Numbered from the stretch's first letter, positions 1 to 6,145 are shown. The stretch: 11,132 nucleotides of DNA from Candidatus Woesearchaeota archaeon (GCA_023255615.1 JAHFLI010000022.1:1-11132); one strand, 5' to 3'. Program-made: numbers and translations. Notes: a model not told the origin generated them from the sequence alone.

Positions 1-68
1 GCTGCAAAAGCAATGACTGGAAAGTGTATTCCTTCTGGAACCAGTAACGTTGGTTGGACTATTTTCAT
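1..68 (-). CDS. N-terminal fragment of an unidentified protein
   Basis: Reading the minus strand from an ATG at 66-68 gives 22 complete codons that run off the window edge, beginning MKIVQPTLLVPEGIHFP. A TATA-like box (TTTATAAA, 91-98) is centred 26.5 bases before this ATG, the same spacing seen at the firmly identified genes here, so the start is probably real and leaderless. The fragment is too short to assign a family. The plus-strand frame over the same bases is also open, but it has no start signal and no recognisable content. Confidence 0.55.
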   Translation of the reverse strand, partial: MKIVQPTLLVPEGIHFPVIAFA

Positions 69-90
69 GAAGAGAAGGAAAATCATTGAG

Positions 91-105
91 TTTATAAATG
101 TTTCG
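91..105 (-). promoter_or_regulatory. Core promoter (BRE/TATA) of the 1-68 gene
   Basis: On the minus strand this reads GAAACATTTATAAA: an A-rich BRE-like stretch followed by the TATA box at 91-98. The same AAACATTTATA core occurs at the vapB and coaBC promoters. Confidence 0.5.
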
Positions 106-129
106 TTACTATGTAGTAATTAATATATT

Positions 130-149
130 AAAAAACAACATCAGAAAAA
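130..149 (-). terminator. T-rich archaeal terminator after the 170-469 gene
   Basis: Downstream of the stop at 170, the minus strand has T5 (149-145) and then T6 (135-130). Short oligo-T tracts without a hairpin are the usual archaeal intrinsic terminator. The assignment rests on position and composition only. Confidence 0.35.
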
Positions 150-169
150 CGTCCTACATATAATACGTT

Positions 170-469
170 CTAATAATATTCTTCGATTTGAAATTGTTTT
201 TTCATATCGTCATCTTTTTTCTCCATGAGCTCTTTCAGTGTTGGTAATGGCTCTTGAGCTTCAGGTTCGGATATCGTTGATTGTGGTAGGTCAATCTGAG
301 GGATAGGAGTAGAGGTAAGATCAATACTTTGTTGCGGAGATTCTTGAATAGGTGCAGAAATAACCGGTTGATTCGTGACGGTATGTTCTCCGAGCACATG
401 CTCCAGTATCGCAATCACTTTGCGAATCTCTTCGTGAGAATCTTCCTTGGTGTCTAATGTAATTTTCAT
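170..469 (-). CDS. Small conserved-type hypothetical protein, Pro/Gln-rich
   Basis: This is a 99-residue acidic protein of unknown function. Residues 1-28 (starting MKITLDTKEDSHEEIRKVI) look like a compact beta strand plus amphipathic helix. Residues 32-76 are low complexity, rich in Pro, Gln, Ser and Thr and probably disordered. Residues 77-99 form a highly charged tail (LKELMEKKDDDMKKQF) ending in EEYY. There is no signal peptide or membrane segment. The N-terminal segment resembles short hypothetical proteins I associate with DPANN archaea, but that is recollection and not a search result. A TATA-like box at 504-511 is centred about 38 bases before the ATG, leaving a leader of roughly 12 bases with no convincing Shine-Dalgarno site. 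The gene lies 59 bases downstream of the dehydrogenase gene on the same strand and appears to have its own promoter. Confidence 0.7.
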   Translation of the reverse strand: MKITLDTKEDSHEEIRKVIAILEHVLGEHTVTNQPVISAPIQESPQQSIDLTSTPIPQIDLPQSTISEPEAQEPLPTLKELMEKKDDDMKKQFQIEEYY

Positions 470-503
470 GATCGCTGCTCTCTTATGAGTATCTTCATTT
501 TAC

Positions 504-512
504 AATATAAAA
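504..512 (-). promoter_or_regulatory. Putative TATA box for the 170-469 gene
   Basis: The minus strand reads TTTTATATT here. It is centred about 38 bases before the ATG at 469, about 12 bases farther than at the leaderless genes of the window, so a short leader is implied. Confidence 0.35.
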
Positions 513-528
513 GCTTTTCGGGCGTTTT

Positions 529-1539
529 TTATTTTACGCTGTTCACTGGTTTCTTTTTTTGAAATTGATTAATGTTTTGTATCGTGGTATCAAGAATTCG
601 ATGTAATGCTTCCCAGCTATTGAATGCATTATGGGGAGTAACGATAACGTTGGGTTGAGTCAGAAGCAGGTGATCTTGGAGCACTGTTTTCAGATCGCAC
701 TCTTTTGCAAAATGAGGCGAGAGCATTTGCTTTTCTTCTTTGATGAAGCATTCTCCTTCTAACACATCTAAGCCAGCACCGCCAATTTTTCCTGATCGGA
801 TGCCTTCAAGCAGCGCATTCGTATCAATGATTCCGCCTCGTGCCGTGTTAATCAGCAGAACTCCTTTTTTCATGTGTCCTATTGCTTTTTTGTTGATGAG
901 ATGATGAGTCGATGTTGTGTAGGGAACGTGAAGAGTAATAATATCTGATTCCTTGAATAATGTGTTGAGCGCAACGTAAGAAAATCTAAGTTTTTTTGCG
1001 AGTTGTTTATTTTTAATTCTATTGTATGCAATAACCTTCATCTCAAACCCTTGTGCGATGCGAATGACATGCTGACCAATTTTTCCCGCACCAATGACTC
1101 CAAGTGTTTTTCCTTGCAGATCTGTTCCTCGCAATCCATCAAGAGAAAAATCGCCACGAACGGTTCGATCATATGCGAGATGAATTTTTCTCGTGAGATT
1201 CAGAATTAACGCAAAGGTATGTTCAGCAACCGTATTCTCTCCGTAACTGGGAACGTTGCATACCGTGATCTTTCTCTTTTTACATTCTTTCAAATCGATA
1301 TGATCGAAGCCTGTAGATAATGTGACGATAAGTTTTAATTGTGAAAGACGAGTAAGAATTTTCTTTGACATCTGAGAATAAATAAAGATTCCAATCGCGT
1401 CAGCATTTTTTACCCGGGAAACATTTTTCTCTGTTAACGCATCATCGATAAAGAGAAGAGTGTGATTTAATTTTTTTGAGAAATAATCTTTTTCCCATTG
1501 TTCGAGTTCAAAGAACGCAATGGTGAGTTTTGAAGGCAT
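529..1539 (-). CDS. D-2-hydroxyacid dehydrogenase (D-lactate dehydrogenase-like)
   Basis: A 336-residue NAD-dependent oxidoreductase predicted to interconvert a 2-keto acid and a D-2-hydroxy acid, in the cytoplasm. The catalytic domain is split, as in the family. Residues 76-112 carry the TGFDHIDL and VPSYGENTVAEH signatures. The Rossmann domain has GAGKIG at 150-155. The catalytic triad is visible as Arg234 (NTARGGIID), Glu261 (GLDVLEGE) and His303 (TPHNAF). The stretch between Glu261 and His303 is longer than in many relatives, holding a Lys/Glu-rich segment and QDHLLLTQPNVIVTPH, a form I associate with D-lactate dehydrogenase-type members. The ATG at 1539 is supported by a TATA box centred 25.5 bases upstream. 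Substrate cannot be read from sequence: D-lactate, glyoxylate/hydroxypyruvate and phosphoglycerate-type substrates are all used in this superfamily. It is divergent from the 1638 gene. Confidence 0.88.
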   Translation of the reverse strand: MPSKLTIAFFELEQWEKDYFSKKLNHTLLFIDDALTEKNVSRVKNADAIGIFIYSQMSKKILTRLSQLKLIVTLSTGFDHIDLKECKKRKITVCNVPSYGENTVAEHTFALILNLTRKIHLAYDRTVRGDFSLDGLRGTDLQGKTLGVIGAGKIGQHVIRIAQGFEMKVIAYNRIKNKQLAKKLRFSYVALNTLFKESDIITLHVPYTTSTHHLINKKAIGHMKKGVLLINTARGGIIDTNALLEGIRSGKIGGAGLDVLEGECFIKEEKQMLSPHFAKECDLKTVLQDHLLLTQPNVIVTPHNAFNSWEALHRILDTTIQNINQFQKKKPVNSVK

Positions 1540-1560
1540 GAATTCTACTCTCTTCTGAGG

Positions 1561-1573
1561 TATAAATAGGTTT
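1561..1573 (-). promoter_or_regulatory. Core promoter of the dehydrogenase gene
   Basis: The minus strand reads AAACCTATTTATA. The TATA part (1561-1568) is centred 25.5 bases before the ATG at 1539, which predicts a leaderless transcript. Confidence 0.55.
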
Positions 1574-1588
1574 CTTTCCCTGCTGTAA

Positions 1589-1600
1589 AGGTTTAAATTA
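1589..1600 (+). promoter_or_regulatory. TATA box of the winged-helix protein gene
   Basis: GGTTTAAATTAA fits an archaeal TATA box. Transcription would start near 1622, leaving a leader of about 16-28 bases depending on which start codon is used. An imperfect inverted repeat at 1608-1625 overlaps the predicted start site. Confidence 0.45.
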
Positions 1601-1607
1601 ACATAGG

Positions 1608-1625
1608 CGTTCTTTACAAAAAACG
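1608..1625. promoter_or_regulatory. Imperfect inverted repeat at a predicted transcription start
   Basis: CGTTCTTTACAAAAAACG pairs 8-base arms (1608-1615 and 1618-1625) with one mismatch and a 2-base spacer. It spans the transcription start predicted from the TATA box at 1592-1599. It could be an operator, possibly for the winged-helix protein encoded just downstream. AT-rich repeats of this quality also occur by chance. Confidence 0.25.
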
Positions 1626-1637
1626 AAGATTTGACTA

Positions 1638-2891
1638 TTGGTGCCTCAGATGAGAAATGGTAATCATTTAATTCCTTCAGGATTAGAGCCGTTAGTTGAC
1701 GGTATTTTTGCAGCTGTGAATTCTGAGTTTAAAGATATCACTCTCTTGGCTTTTGGAACGAGGCCAATGAGGGGGTCAGATCTTGCAGATGAGGTGCTTG
1801 ATCTTGTTGATAATAATGCCACTATTCCGACTCGGGAATCTACTTATACAGGATATATTGACTCATCATTATTACCTGTAGGATTCGTGGAAAGAATTGA
1901 ACAAGAAGATCAGGTATTTTCTCTCTCGGAAAGAGGTCAGTCCATTGGCCAACCTATTGCTGCTCAAGCGATCATATATGCAGTGGATTCTGGGAGAAGT
2001 ATGTATTCTATTTTAGGATCTTGTCATTTAAGTCGTCATACTCGAGCCCCTATTAATCGAGTCAAAATATTATTAGCCCTAGGTTATTCGAGCGAGCCAC
2101 GGACGGTGATGGATTTATCAAGAGAAGTTGAATTAACAGATACTATTGTTAGCACCTCAATTAATGAATTGAGTGCAAATGGTTTCATCTCTTGTGAAGA
2201 TAACCCAAATGGAAACACCGAACATCGGTACCGCGTTTCCTCTGTTCTACCTGAACGAGTTCAACTTTCTGAAAAAGGATTGTGGATTGTCAGCTATCTT
2301 CTCGGCGTTGGATCGAGGTACGTACTTGAAAAGGAGATTATAGAAAAGCTGCCTCTTGTTGGAGTATGTATCCCCCCGATAGAATTACATGAGGAACTAG
2401 AAAGATTAACTTGTGAGAGAGTTTTAGCAAGAAAAGAAGGAATTCCTTTTACCCTGCAACGAAAATTAACCCTTTCTGAGGTGGGTTGGGGATATTTAGA
2501 GAGATTCATCATTCCGGTTCTTGATGCATTGACCAGCGACGAAGCATTAAAAAAACTGCAGCGTCAACACCAAGATCTTATGGGTGATCGAGAATTACGA
2601 CGACACTATTTTATTTCCGGAGCAAATATGTACGCAGATGTTTCTCCTGTTCTTAATCATCGACACCCTAGGAAAAGAGTCGATGATATGTTAGATGCGA
2701 TGTCGACTTATGAAGGTGGTATTGGTCCTGGTGAACTCGCTCGTCACCTTGGATGGAGATCCCGGACCGTAGGGGGATTTTTAAGAACGCTCCATGAGGA
2801 TGGGGTTATAGAAAAAATTACGGACCGAGATGTTGTATTGTACCGAGAAAAACAAGGACAACGATTTCGAATCCGGCAACAATATAACTAG
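1638..2891 (+). CDS. Multi-winged-helix DNA-binding protein (putative regulator)
   Basis: Coordinates give the longest frame (417 residues from TTG 1638). GTG 1641 and ATG 1650 are equally possible starts, and ATG is the more usual choice. No named family is recognised. The protein appears to be a chain of winged helix-turn-helix units. Unit 1 is at about 32-104, ending in FSLSERGQSIG. Unit 2 is at about 138-213, with helix pair DLSREVELTDTIVSTSINEL, wing HRYRV and LSEKG. A divergent unit 3 is at about 222-285, with LTLSEVGWGYL. Unit 4 is at about 346-412, with GELARHLGWRSRTVGGFLRT then a wing ending RFRI. The repeated 'LSE+G' element after each wing is typical of winged-helix proteins. No enzymatic or ligand domain, signal peptide or membrane segment is visible, so it is most likely a cytoplasmic transcription regulator or chromatin-associated protein. 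The target is unknown, though the divergent dehydrogenase gene is one candidate. Confidence 0.7.
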   Translation: MVPQMRNGNHLIPSGLEPLVDGIFAAVNSEFKDITLLAFGTRPMRGSDLADEVLDLVDNNATIPTRESTYTGYIDSSLLPVGFVERIEQEDQVFSLSERGQSIGQPIAAQAIIYAVDSGRSMYSILGSCHLSRHTRAPINRVKILLALGYSSEPRTVMDLSREVELTDTIVSTSINELSANGFISCEDNPNGNTEHRYRVSSVLPERVQLSEKGLWIVSYLLGVGSRYVLEKEIIEKLPLVGVCIPPIELHEELERLTCERVLARKEGIPFTLQRKLTLSEVGWGYLERFIIPVLDALTSDEALKKLQRQHQDLMGDRELRRHYFISGANMYADVSPVLNHRHPRKRVDDMLDAMSTYEGGIGPGELARHLGWRSRTVGGFLRTLHEDGVIEKITDRDVVLYREKQGQRFRIRQQYN

Positions 2892-3634
2892 CAAAACATT
2901 CTCTGATAATTCATGTAAATAGCATTAACAACTTCTTCTGGCGTCATTTTTTTGAGGTCAGCGATTTTTTTTATTGATTCAACGACAAATGCTGATTCAT
3001 TTTTTCTGTCTTTGAACGGAGAAAGCCACGGTGCATCTGTCTCCGTCAGAAGTTTACCTAATTCAACGCGTTGGACAATTTCTTGGAAATGGAGGAGAGA
3101 AACAATGTTCGTTGGAATAGAAAAGAAAAAACTGAGATCGTCGGCACGCTTGACCAATTTCATGTTACCGCCAAAGCAATGCATAACGACTTTTTTCGCG
3201 TTTGAACTTTCAAGAAGATCAATCGTATCAGATTCTGCTTTTCTGCTATGCACGAGCATCGGTTTCTTGAGTTTTTCGGCGAGATGAATAATTTTTTCAA
3301 AATTCTTTTTTTGTTGATCGTTTTTATCTTTAATCATGTGATAATCGATGCCGACTTCTCCAATAGCGACGATGCTGTTTCTATGTTTCTCAATTTCTTT
3401 GAGGATGTCGTCAAATTGATGTTCTGTTAATTGCAATCCTTCAAGAGGGTAAATACCAAGCGCCGCATTCACGATATCGTATGTTTTCGCAAGCTCTAAG
3501 GATTTTTTATTGCTTTCAGCATTCGTACCATTCGTAATAATTGTTGAAATTCCCGCGTCTTGTGCTCGTTTTACTACAGCAGGAATATCTTCGCACAAGT
3601 CCAAATGGCAATGCACATCGACTACGAGTTTCAT
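2888..3634 (-). CDS. tatD: TatD-family metal-dependent hydrolase (putative DNase)
   Basis: A 248-residue TIM-barrel amidohydrolase-superfamily protein. TatD enzymes act as Mg-dependent 3'-5' exonucleases or DNA-repair nucleases in bacteria and eukaryotes, and archaeal members are mostly uncharacterised. Metal ligands are in the expected order: His8 and His10 (VDVHCHLD), Glu93 (AIGEVGIDY), His129 (MLVHSR), His152 (MHCFGG) and Asp200 (LLTETDAPWLSP). The usual G-x-HP motif reads GIYP at 60-63, so the His is Tyr. Length is a little under the 255-265 residues common in the family, because the N terminus starts directly at the first strand. The ATG at 3634 is supported by a TATA box centred 26.5 bases upstream. 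The stop overlaps the stop of the convergent winged-helix gene. It is divergent from panB and shares its promoter element. Confidence 0.9.
   Translation of the reverse strand: MKLVVDVHCHLDLCEDIPAVVKRAQDAGISTIITNGTNAESNKKSLELAKTYDIVNAALGIYPLEGLQLTEHQFDDILKEIEKHRNSIVAIGEVGIDYHMIKDKNDQQKKNFEKIIHLAEKLKKPMLVHSRKAESDTIDLLESSNAKKVVMHCFGGNMKLVKRADDLSFFFSIPTNIVSLLHFQEIVQRVELGKLLTETDAPWLSPFKDRKNESAFVVESIKKIADLKKMTPEEVVNAIYMNYQRMFC
2947..2972 (+). terminator. T-tract terminator of the winged-helix gene, inside tatD
   Basis: T7 (2947-2953) and T8 (2965-2972) lie 56-81 bases past the stop of the plus-strand gene, within the 3' coding part of tatD. Because the two genes overlap, any terminator must lie inside the opposite gene. 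On the minus strand these runs simply encode Lys-rich codons. Confidence 0.4.
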
Positions 3635-3655
3635 ATCCTCAGGGAAACGAGTAAT

Positions 3656-3663
3656 TATTTAAA
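3656..3663. promoter_or_regulatory. Shared bidirectional TATA box of tatD and panB
   Basis: TATTTAAA on the plus strand reads TTTAAATA on the minus strand, a perfect match to the archaeal TATA consensus. The palindromic core TTTAAA (3658-3663) is centred at 3660.5, exactly midway between the tatD start base (3634) and the panB ATG (3687), 26.5 bases from each. No other TATA-like sequence fits in the 52-base gap. Confidence 0.65.
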
Positions 3664-3686
3664 GGTAATCTCTTTTTTATGCTTTG

Positions 3687-4442
3687 ATGAAAACTGTTGA
3701 GCAGATCAAGGAAATGAAAGGGAAAGAAAAGATTTCTATGTTGACGTGCTATGATTTTTCGATGGCAACACTGATTGATGGAGCCATCGATATTATCTTG
3801 ATTGGAGATTCTCTTGGAATGGTTATGCTCGGTTACACTGATACGAAATCAGTCACGATGGACGATATGATTCGGGCGACAGAATCAGTATCACGCGGTT
3901 CAAAAAATACATTCATTATCGGAGACATGCCGATTCATTCGTATGATTCCAAAGACAGTGCGCTAAAAAATGCCCAACGCTTTCTGAACGCAGGAGCTCA
4001 TGCAGTAAAGCTTGAAGGATTTCAACCAGAGATTGCAAAAAATTTAATCAAAAACAACATTCAGGTTCAAGGACATCTTGGATATTTACCCCAATCGGAA
4101 TTGAAGCCGACATTCCACGGCAAAGAGAAAGGAGAAGCGGAATTATTATTGAAACAATCCTTGGATCTTCAAAAGGCTGGAATTTTTTCTTTGGTGTTTG
4201 AGTTATTACCTCCAGAGCTTGCACAGAGAATGACGAAATCACTTTCTATTCCAACGATCGGTATCGGATCCGGTCCTCATTGCGACGGCCAAGTGTTAGT
4301 TATTCATGACATTATTGGATTCTATAAAGAAATTCGCCCAAAATTTGTGAAGAGATATGGGGAGTTGGGAGATGGGGTCAGAAGAGCAGCGTTGTCATAT
4401 TCCAGCGAGGTCAAAAAGGGAAGATTTCCTGAAAGTCATTAG
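3687..4442 (+). CDS. panB: Ketopantoate hydroxymethyltransferase (3-methyl-2-oxobutanoate hydroxymethyltransferase)
   Basis: PanB transfers a hydroxymethyl group from methylene-tetrahydrofolate (or a pterin analogue) to 2-ketoisovalerate, giving ketopantoate, the first committed step toward pantoate and CoA. The protein has 251 residues from ATG 3687. A TTG one codon earlier is open, but the promoter spacing favours the ATG. Metal ligands Asp41 (IGDSLGMVMLGY), Asp80 (IIGDMP) and Glu110 are present, with Lys108 (VKLEGF), His130 (QGHLGYLPQ) and catalytic Glu172 (FELLP). The GIGSGPHCDGQVLV loop is at 192-205. The barrel is complete and the length is slightly short of the roughly 265 residues usual in bacteria. 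The 3' end overlaps the convergent TrmB-family gene by 4 bases. The later pathway genes start 2.5 kb downstream on the same strand. Confidence 0.95.
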   Translation: MKTVEQIKEMKGKEKISMLTCYDFSMATLIDGAIDIILIGDSLGMVMLGYTDTKSVTMDDMIRATESVSRGSKNTFIIGDMPIHSYDSKDSALKNAQRFLNAGAHAVKLEGFQPEIAKNLIKNNIQVQGHLGYLPQSELKPTFHGKEKGEAELLLKQSLDLQKAGIFSLVFELLPPELAQRMTKSLSIPTIGIGSGPHCDGQVLVIHDIIGFYKEIRPKFVKRYGELGDGVRRAALSYSSEVKKGRFPESH

Positions 4443-5167
4443 ACTTTATTCCAGAGATAGTGAAAATATTTTCTGTAACTCTCTGCTAAGCTTTTATGTT
4501 TAATAACAAATGCGACTGGTTTCTCTAGCCAAAGAACGTTTGCCATATAATCCCCATAAATGTAAATAACATTCAGGCCGCTTACTATTTTTGGAAGAAC
4601 TTTATACTGGTAATATTTTGACTTCGTAATTGCTTTATGACGGGCTTCATAAACAAGCAATAATTTCCACATTACCTTCATTTTTTCTCTTTTCTCATTG
4701 TATTTTGGCCAGAAATAAGGTAACCTATTTTCGACTTCTCCCGTTGCTCCAATAAATAATATTTCTTTGTAATTTAAACATTCATTCAGTATAGTCTTAA
4801 TTCCTTCAGTTCCCCTATAAATTTCAGATTGAATTTCTGGCGTAATCGAACTGAATTTTTGGAGTAATTCGGGAATTATGTTTTTAATCTCAATCACTTG
4901 CCCATTAATCCTACTCTTTTTCTCTTCAAGAAATCTCAACAGATTTTCTGGACTTTTTGGTTGAAAATATTTTATTTTATTTTCTACTACATACGTTACT
5001 AGCCCCTTTTCGATGAGAGTTTGTAACGTATCATATACATTTTTTCTGAAGACGCCCGTTTCTTGAACTATTCTGCCAGCTGAGGTTGCCCCTATCGAGA
5101 GAAGACAAAGGTACACTTTACTTTCTGTTTCTGTTAATCCAATTTCTTTTAGTAAGCTGGGTTTCAT
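4439..5167 (-). CDS. TrmB-family transcriptional regulator
   Basis: A 242-residue archaeal-type sugar- or metabolite-responsive regulator. The N-terminal winged helix-turn-helix (about 5-75) has the TrmB hallmark LTETESKVYLCLLSIGATSA, followed by KNVYDTLQTLIEKGLV as recognition helix and wing. A helical linker (about 75-108) precedes a C-terminal sensor domain of the phospholipase-D-like fold (about 112-242), with IYRGTEGIKTILNECL, EILFIGATG and VLWLEKPVAFVIKHKSLAESYRKYF. The C-terminal sugar-binding extension of full-length TrmB is absent, as in many short archaeal members. The ATG at 5167 fits a TATA box at 5190-5197. A perfect 6+3+6 palindrome (5204-5218) just upstream of that box could be its operator. 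It is divergent from the unknown 5278 gene, a natural target candidate. The inducer is unknown. Confidence 0.85.
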   Translation of the reverse strand: MKPSLLKEIGLTETESKVYLCLLSIGATSAGRIVQETGVFRKNVYDTLQTLIEKGLVTYVVENKIKYFQPKSPENLLRFLEEKKSRINGQVIEIKNIIPELLQKFSSITPEIQSEIYRGTEGIKTILNECLNYKEILFIGATGEVENRLPYFWPKYNEKREKMKVMWKLLLVYEARHKAITKSKYYQYKVLPKIVSGLNVIYIYGDYMANVLWLEKPVAFVIKHKSLAESYRKYFHYLWNKV

Positions 5168-5189
5168 AATCTAACTATTCTCGAGTCCT

Positions 5190-5200
5190 TATTAAATATT
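5190..5200 (-). promoter_or_regulatory. TATA box of the TrmB-family gene
   Basis: The minus strand reads AATATTTAATA. The ATTTAATA core (5190-5197) is centred 26.5 bases before the ATG at 5167, consistent with a leaderless transcript. Confidence 0.5.
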
Positions 5201-5203
5201 GTG

Positions 5204-5218
5204 GTAGTATATTACTAC
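5204..5218. promoter_or_regulatory. Palindromic operator candidate between the TrmB gene and the 5278 gene
   Basis: GTAGTATATTACTAC is a perfect inverted repeat with 6-base arms and a TAT centre. It sits immediately upstream of the TrmB-gene TATA box and 7 bases before the BRE/TATA region of the divergent gene, so a bound protein could affect both promoters. Binding by the TrmB protein is an inference. Confidence 0.4.
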
Positions 5219-5220
5219 TT

Positions 5221-5234
5221 CAAATCTTTTAAAC
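5221..5234 (+). promoter_or_regulatory. Core promoter of the 5278 gene
   Basis: CAAATCTTTTAAAC joins an A-rich BRE-like stretch to a TATA-like box centred at about 5230.5, about 47.5 bases before the ATG. That predicts a leader of about 21 bases, unlike the leaderless genes around it. Confidence 0.45.
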
Positions 5235-5260
5235 CAGTTCTCCATTTCCAGAGAGGTACA

Positions 5261-5266
5261 GGGAGG
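5261..5266 (+). promoter_or_regulatory. Strong Shine-Dalgarno site of the 5278 gene
   Basis: GGGAGG pairs with the conserved anti-Shine-Dalgarno end of 16S rRNA (CCUCC) and ends 11 bases before the ATG at 5278. It decides this start, and it is the clearest leadered ribosome-binding site ahead of a first gene in the window. Confidence 0.65.
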
Positions 5267-5277
5267 AAGACATCGAT

Positions 5278-5880
5278 ATGGATAACAGCACAGCAATGAA
5301 GGGTCATTTTGGGGGAGATATTGTAGTATTTTCAGAACGTAATTGGGAAGTTTTTGATTGGAATCTTATATATCTTCAATCGAAATTATTTGCGGGGCAG
5401 GTGATCAAAAGAGAAGAAGATAGACGTGATTATATACGTGAAGTTCGTTACAGGGGTATTTTAACCGATATTGTTAAAACTGCTGACGCAGTAAACGGGC
5501 GCTATGGATTGGTCTATGAACAAGAAGTAGTTTTATCGGATGAAGTACCAGGTGTTAAACTTTTTGGAGATGTTGAATCGGTGGCAATATGTAAAGGCAG
5601 AATTCGTGACTCGGCAAAGCGCTATAACTCCAATTGGTACGTATTTTTACCTGGTTTCGGGATTCACGATTTGCCATACCCTGGAAAAAAGATACTAAGG
5701 ATAGATGGTGACTCGATAGAGGAGGAACCGTTTGTATCCGATTTAGAAAGGGAAATACAACGTGAATTACCAGGATATCGGCTCCCACCTCAATTACTTG
5801 AGACTCTATTTGCACCATGTATTTTTTCATTGAAAATGCTTTATATGCAAAACCGACAAATTCATAGTGAGCAAAAATGA
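5278..5880 (+). CDS. Unrecognised protein, 200 residues
   Basis: I do not recognise a family. The protein is soluble-looking, with mixed alpha/beta character, no signal peptide and no membrane segment. Segments of note are DIVVFSERNWEVFDWNLIYL (14-33), a basic run KREEDRRDYIREVRYRG (44-60), YGLVYEQEVVLSDEVPGVKL (76-95), WYVFLPGFGIHDLPYPGKK (120-138), and an acidic region (144-160) before a helical C terminus. Charged residues are abundant and there is no clear nucleotide-binding or catalytic signature. Translation is supported by a strong Shine-Dalgarno site and a TATA box in the right order, so I regard it as a real gene. It is divergent from the TrmB-family regulator with a palindrome between them, so co-regulation is plausible. 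Leader-type expression, unlike its neighbours, hints at a different origin or at high expression. Confidence 0.6.
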   Translation: MDNSTAMKGHFGGDIVVFSERNWEVFDWNLIYLQSKLFAGQVIKREEDRRDYIREVRYRGILTDIVKTADAVNGRYGLVYEQEVVLSDEVPGVKLFGDVESVAICKGRIRDSAKRYNSNWYVFLPGFGIHDLPYPGKKILRIDGDSIEEEPFVSDLEREIQRELPGYRLPPQLLETLFAPCIFSLKMLYMQNRQIHSEQK

Positions 5881-5949
5881 TGACAGACTCAATATAGGAA
5901 ATCTCATCATACGATAATTGGTATCATCATTGGTGGTTGCCATAAGAAA

Positions 5950-6081
5950 ATGCCCTCGACAAAAAGATGTTCCCGCAACCACCCTCGCATGAAGGAATAT
6001 CATGGTCTTCTGATCCATAAAAAGATCTCCAAAAGAAAGCACATGAAGAAGGAATACATCTCGATGGCAAGATTTGAATAA
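5950..6081 (+). CDS. Doubtful small basic ORF, 43 residues
   Basis: An ATG-started frame encodes a strongly basic peptide with many Lys, Arg and His residues, beginning MPSTKRCSRNHPRMKEY. The frame stays open upstream to 5884 without another ATG, adding TIIGIIIGGCHKK, so it could be the tail of a decayed gene. A weak GGTGG (5932-5936) lies 13 bases before the ATG and no good TATA box is seen. No family is recognised. It could equally be a chance frame. Confidence 0.2.
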   Translation: MPSTKRCSRNHPRMKEYHGLLIHKKISKRKHMKKEYISMARFE

Positions 6082-6145
6082 AAATAGAGAAATTTTTCAA
6101 AGAAATTCACGAAAATTATAGAAGATTTATCATGATAAGACATAT

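Noticed and set aside
145..156. AAAACGTCCTA shared with 6868-6878
   Set aside because: Exact 11-base matches are expected several times by chance in an 11 kb AT-rich window, and the two copies stand in different positions relative to promoters.
529..1539. The dehydrogenase as the missing ketopantoate reductase
   Set aside because: PanE has its nucleotide-binding glycine motif at the extreme N terminus and a different catalytic Lys/Glu arrangement. This protein has the split D-2-hydroxyacid dehydrogenase layout with an Arg-Glu-His triad.
2294..2512. Minus-strand open frame inside the winged-helix gene
   Set aside because: It is antisense to a long frame with clear winged-helix content, and it has no promoter.
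3684..3686. TTG as the panB start
   Set aside because: ATG 3687 directly follows and sits at the exact -26.5 promoter spacing seen at other genes.
5904..5930. ATCAT repeats as a CRISPR or attachment site
   Set aside because: The units are only five bases, irregular and not spaced, with no integrase or cas gene near.
5827..6042. Minus-strand open frame of 71 codons
   Set aside because: It overlaps the end of the well-supported plus-strand gene, has no promoter or ribosome site at its start and shows no recognisable protein content.
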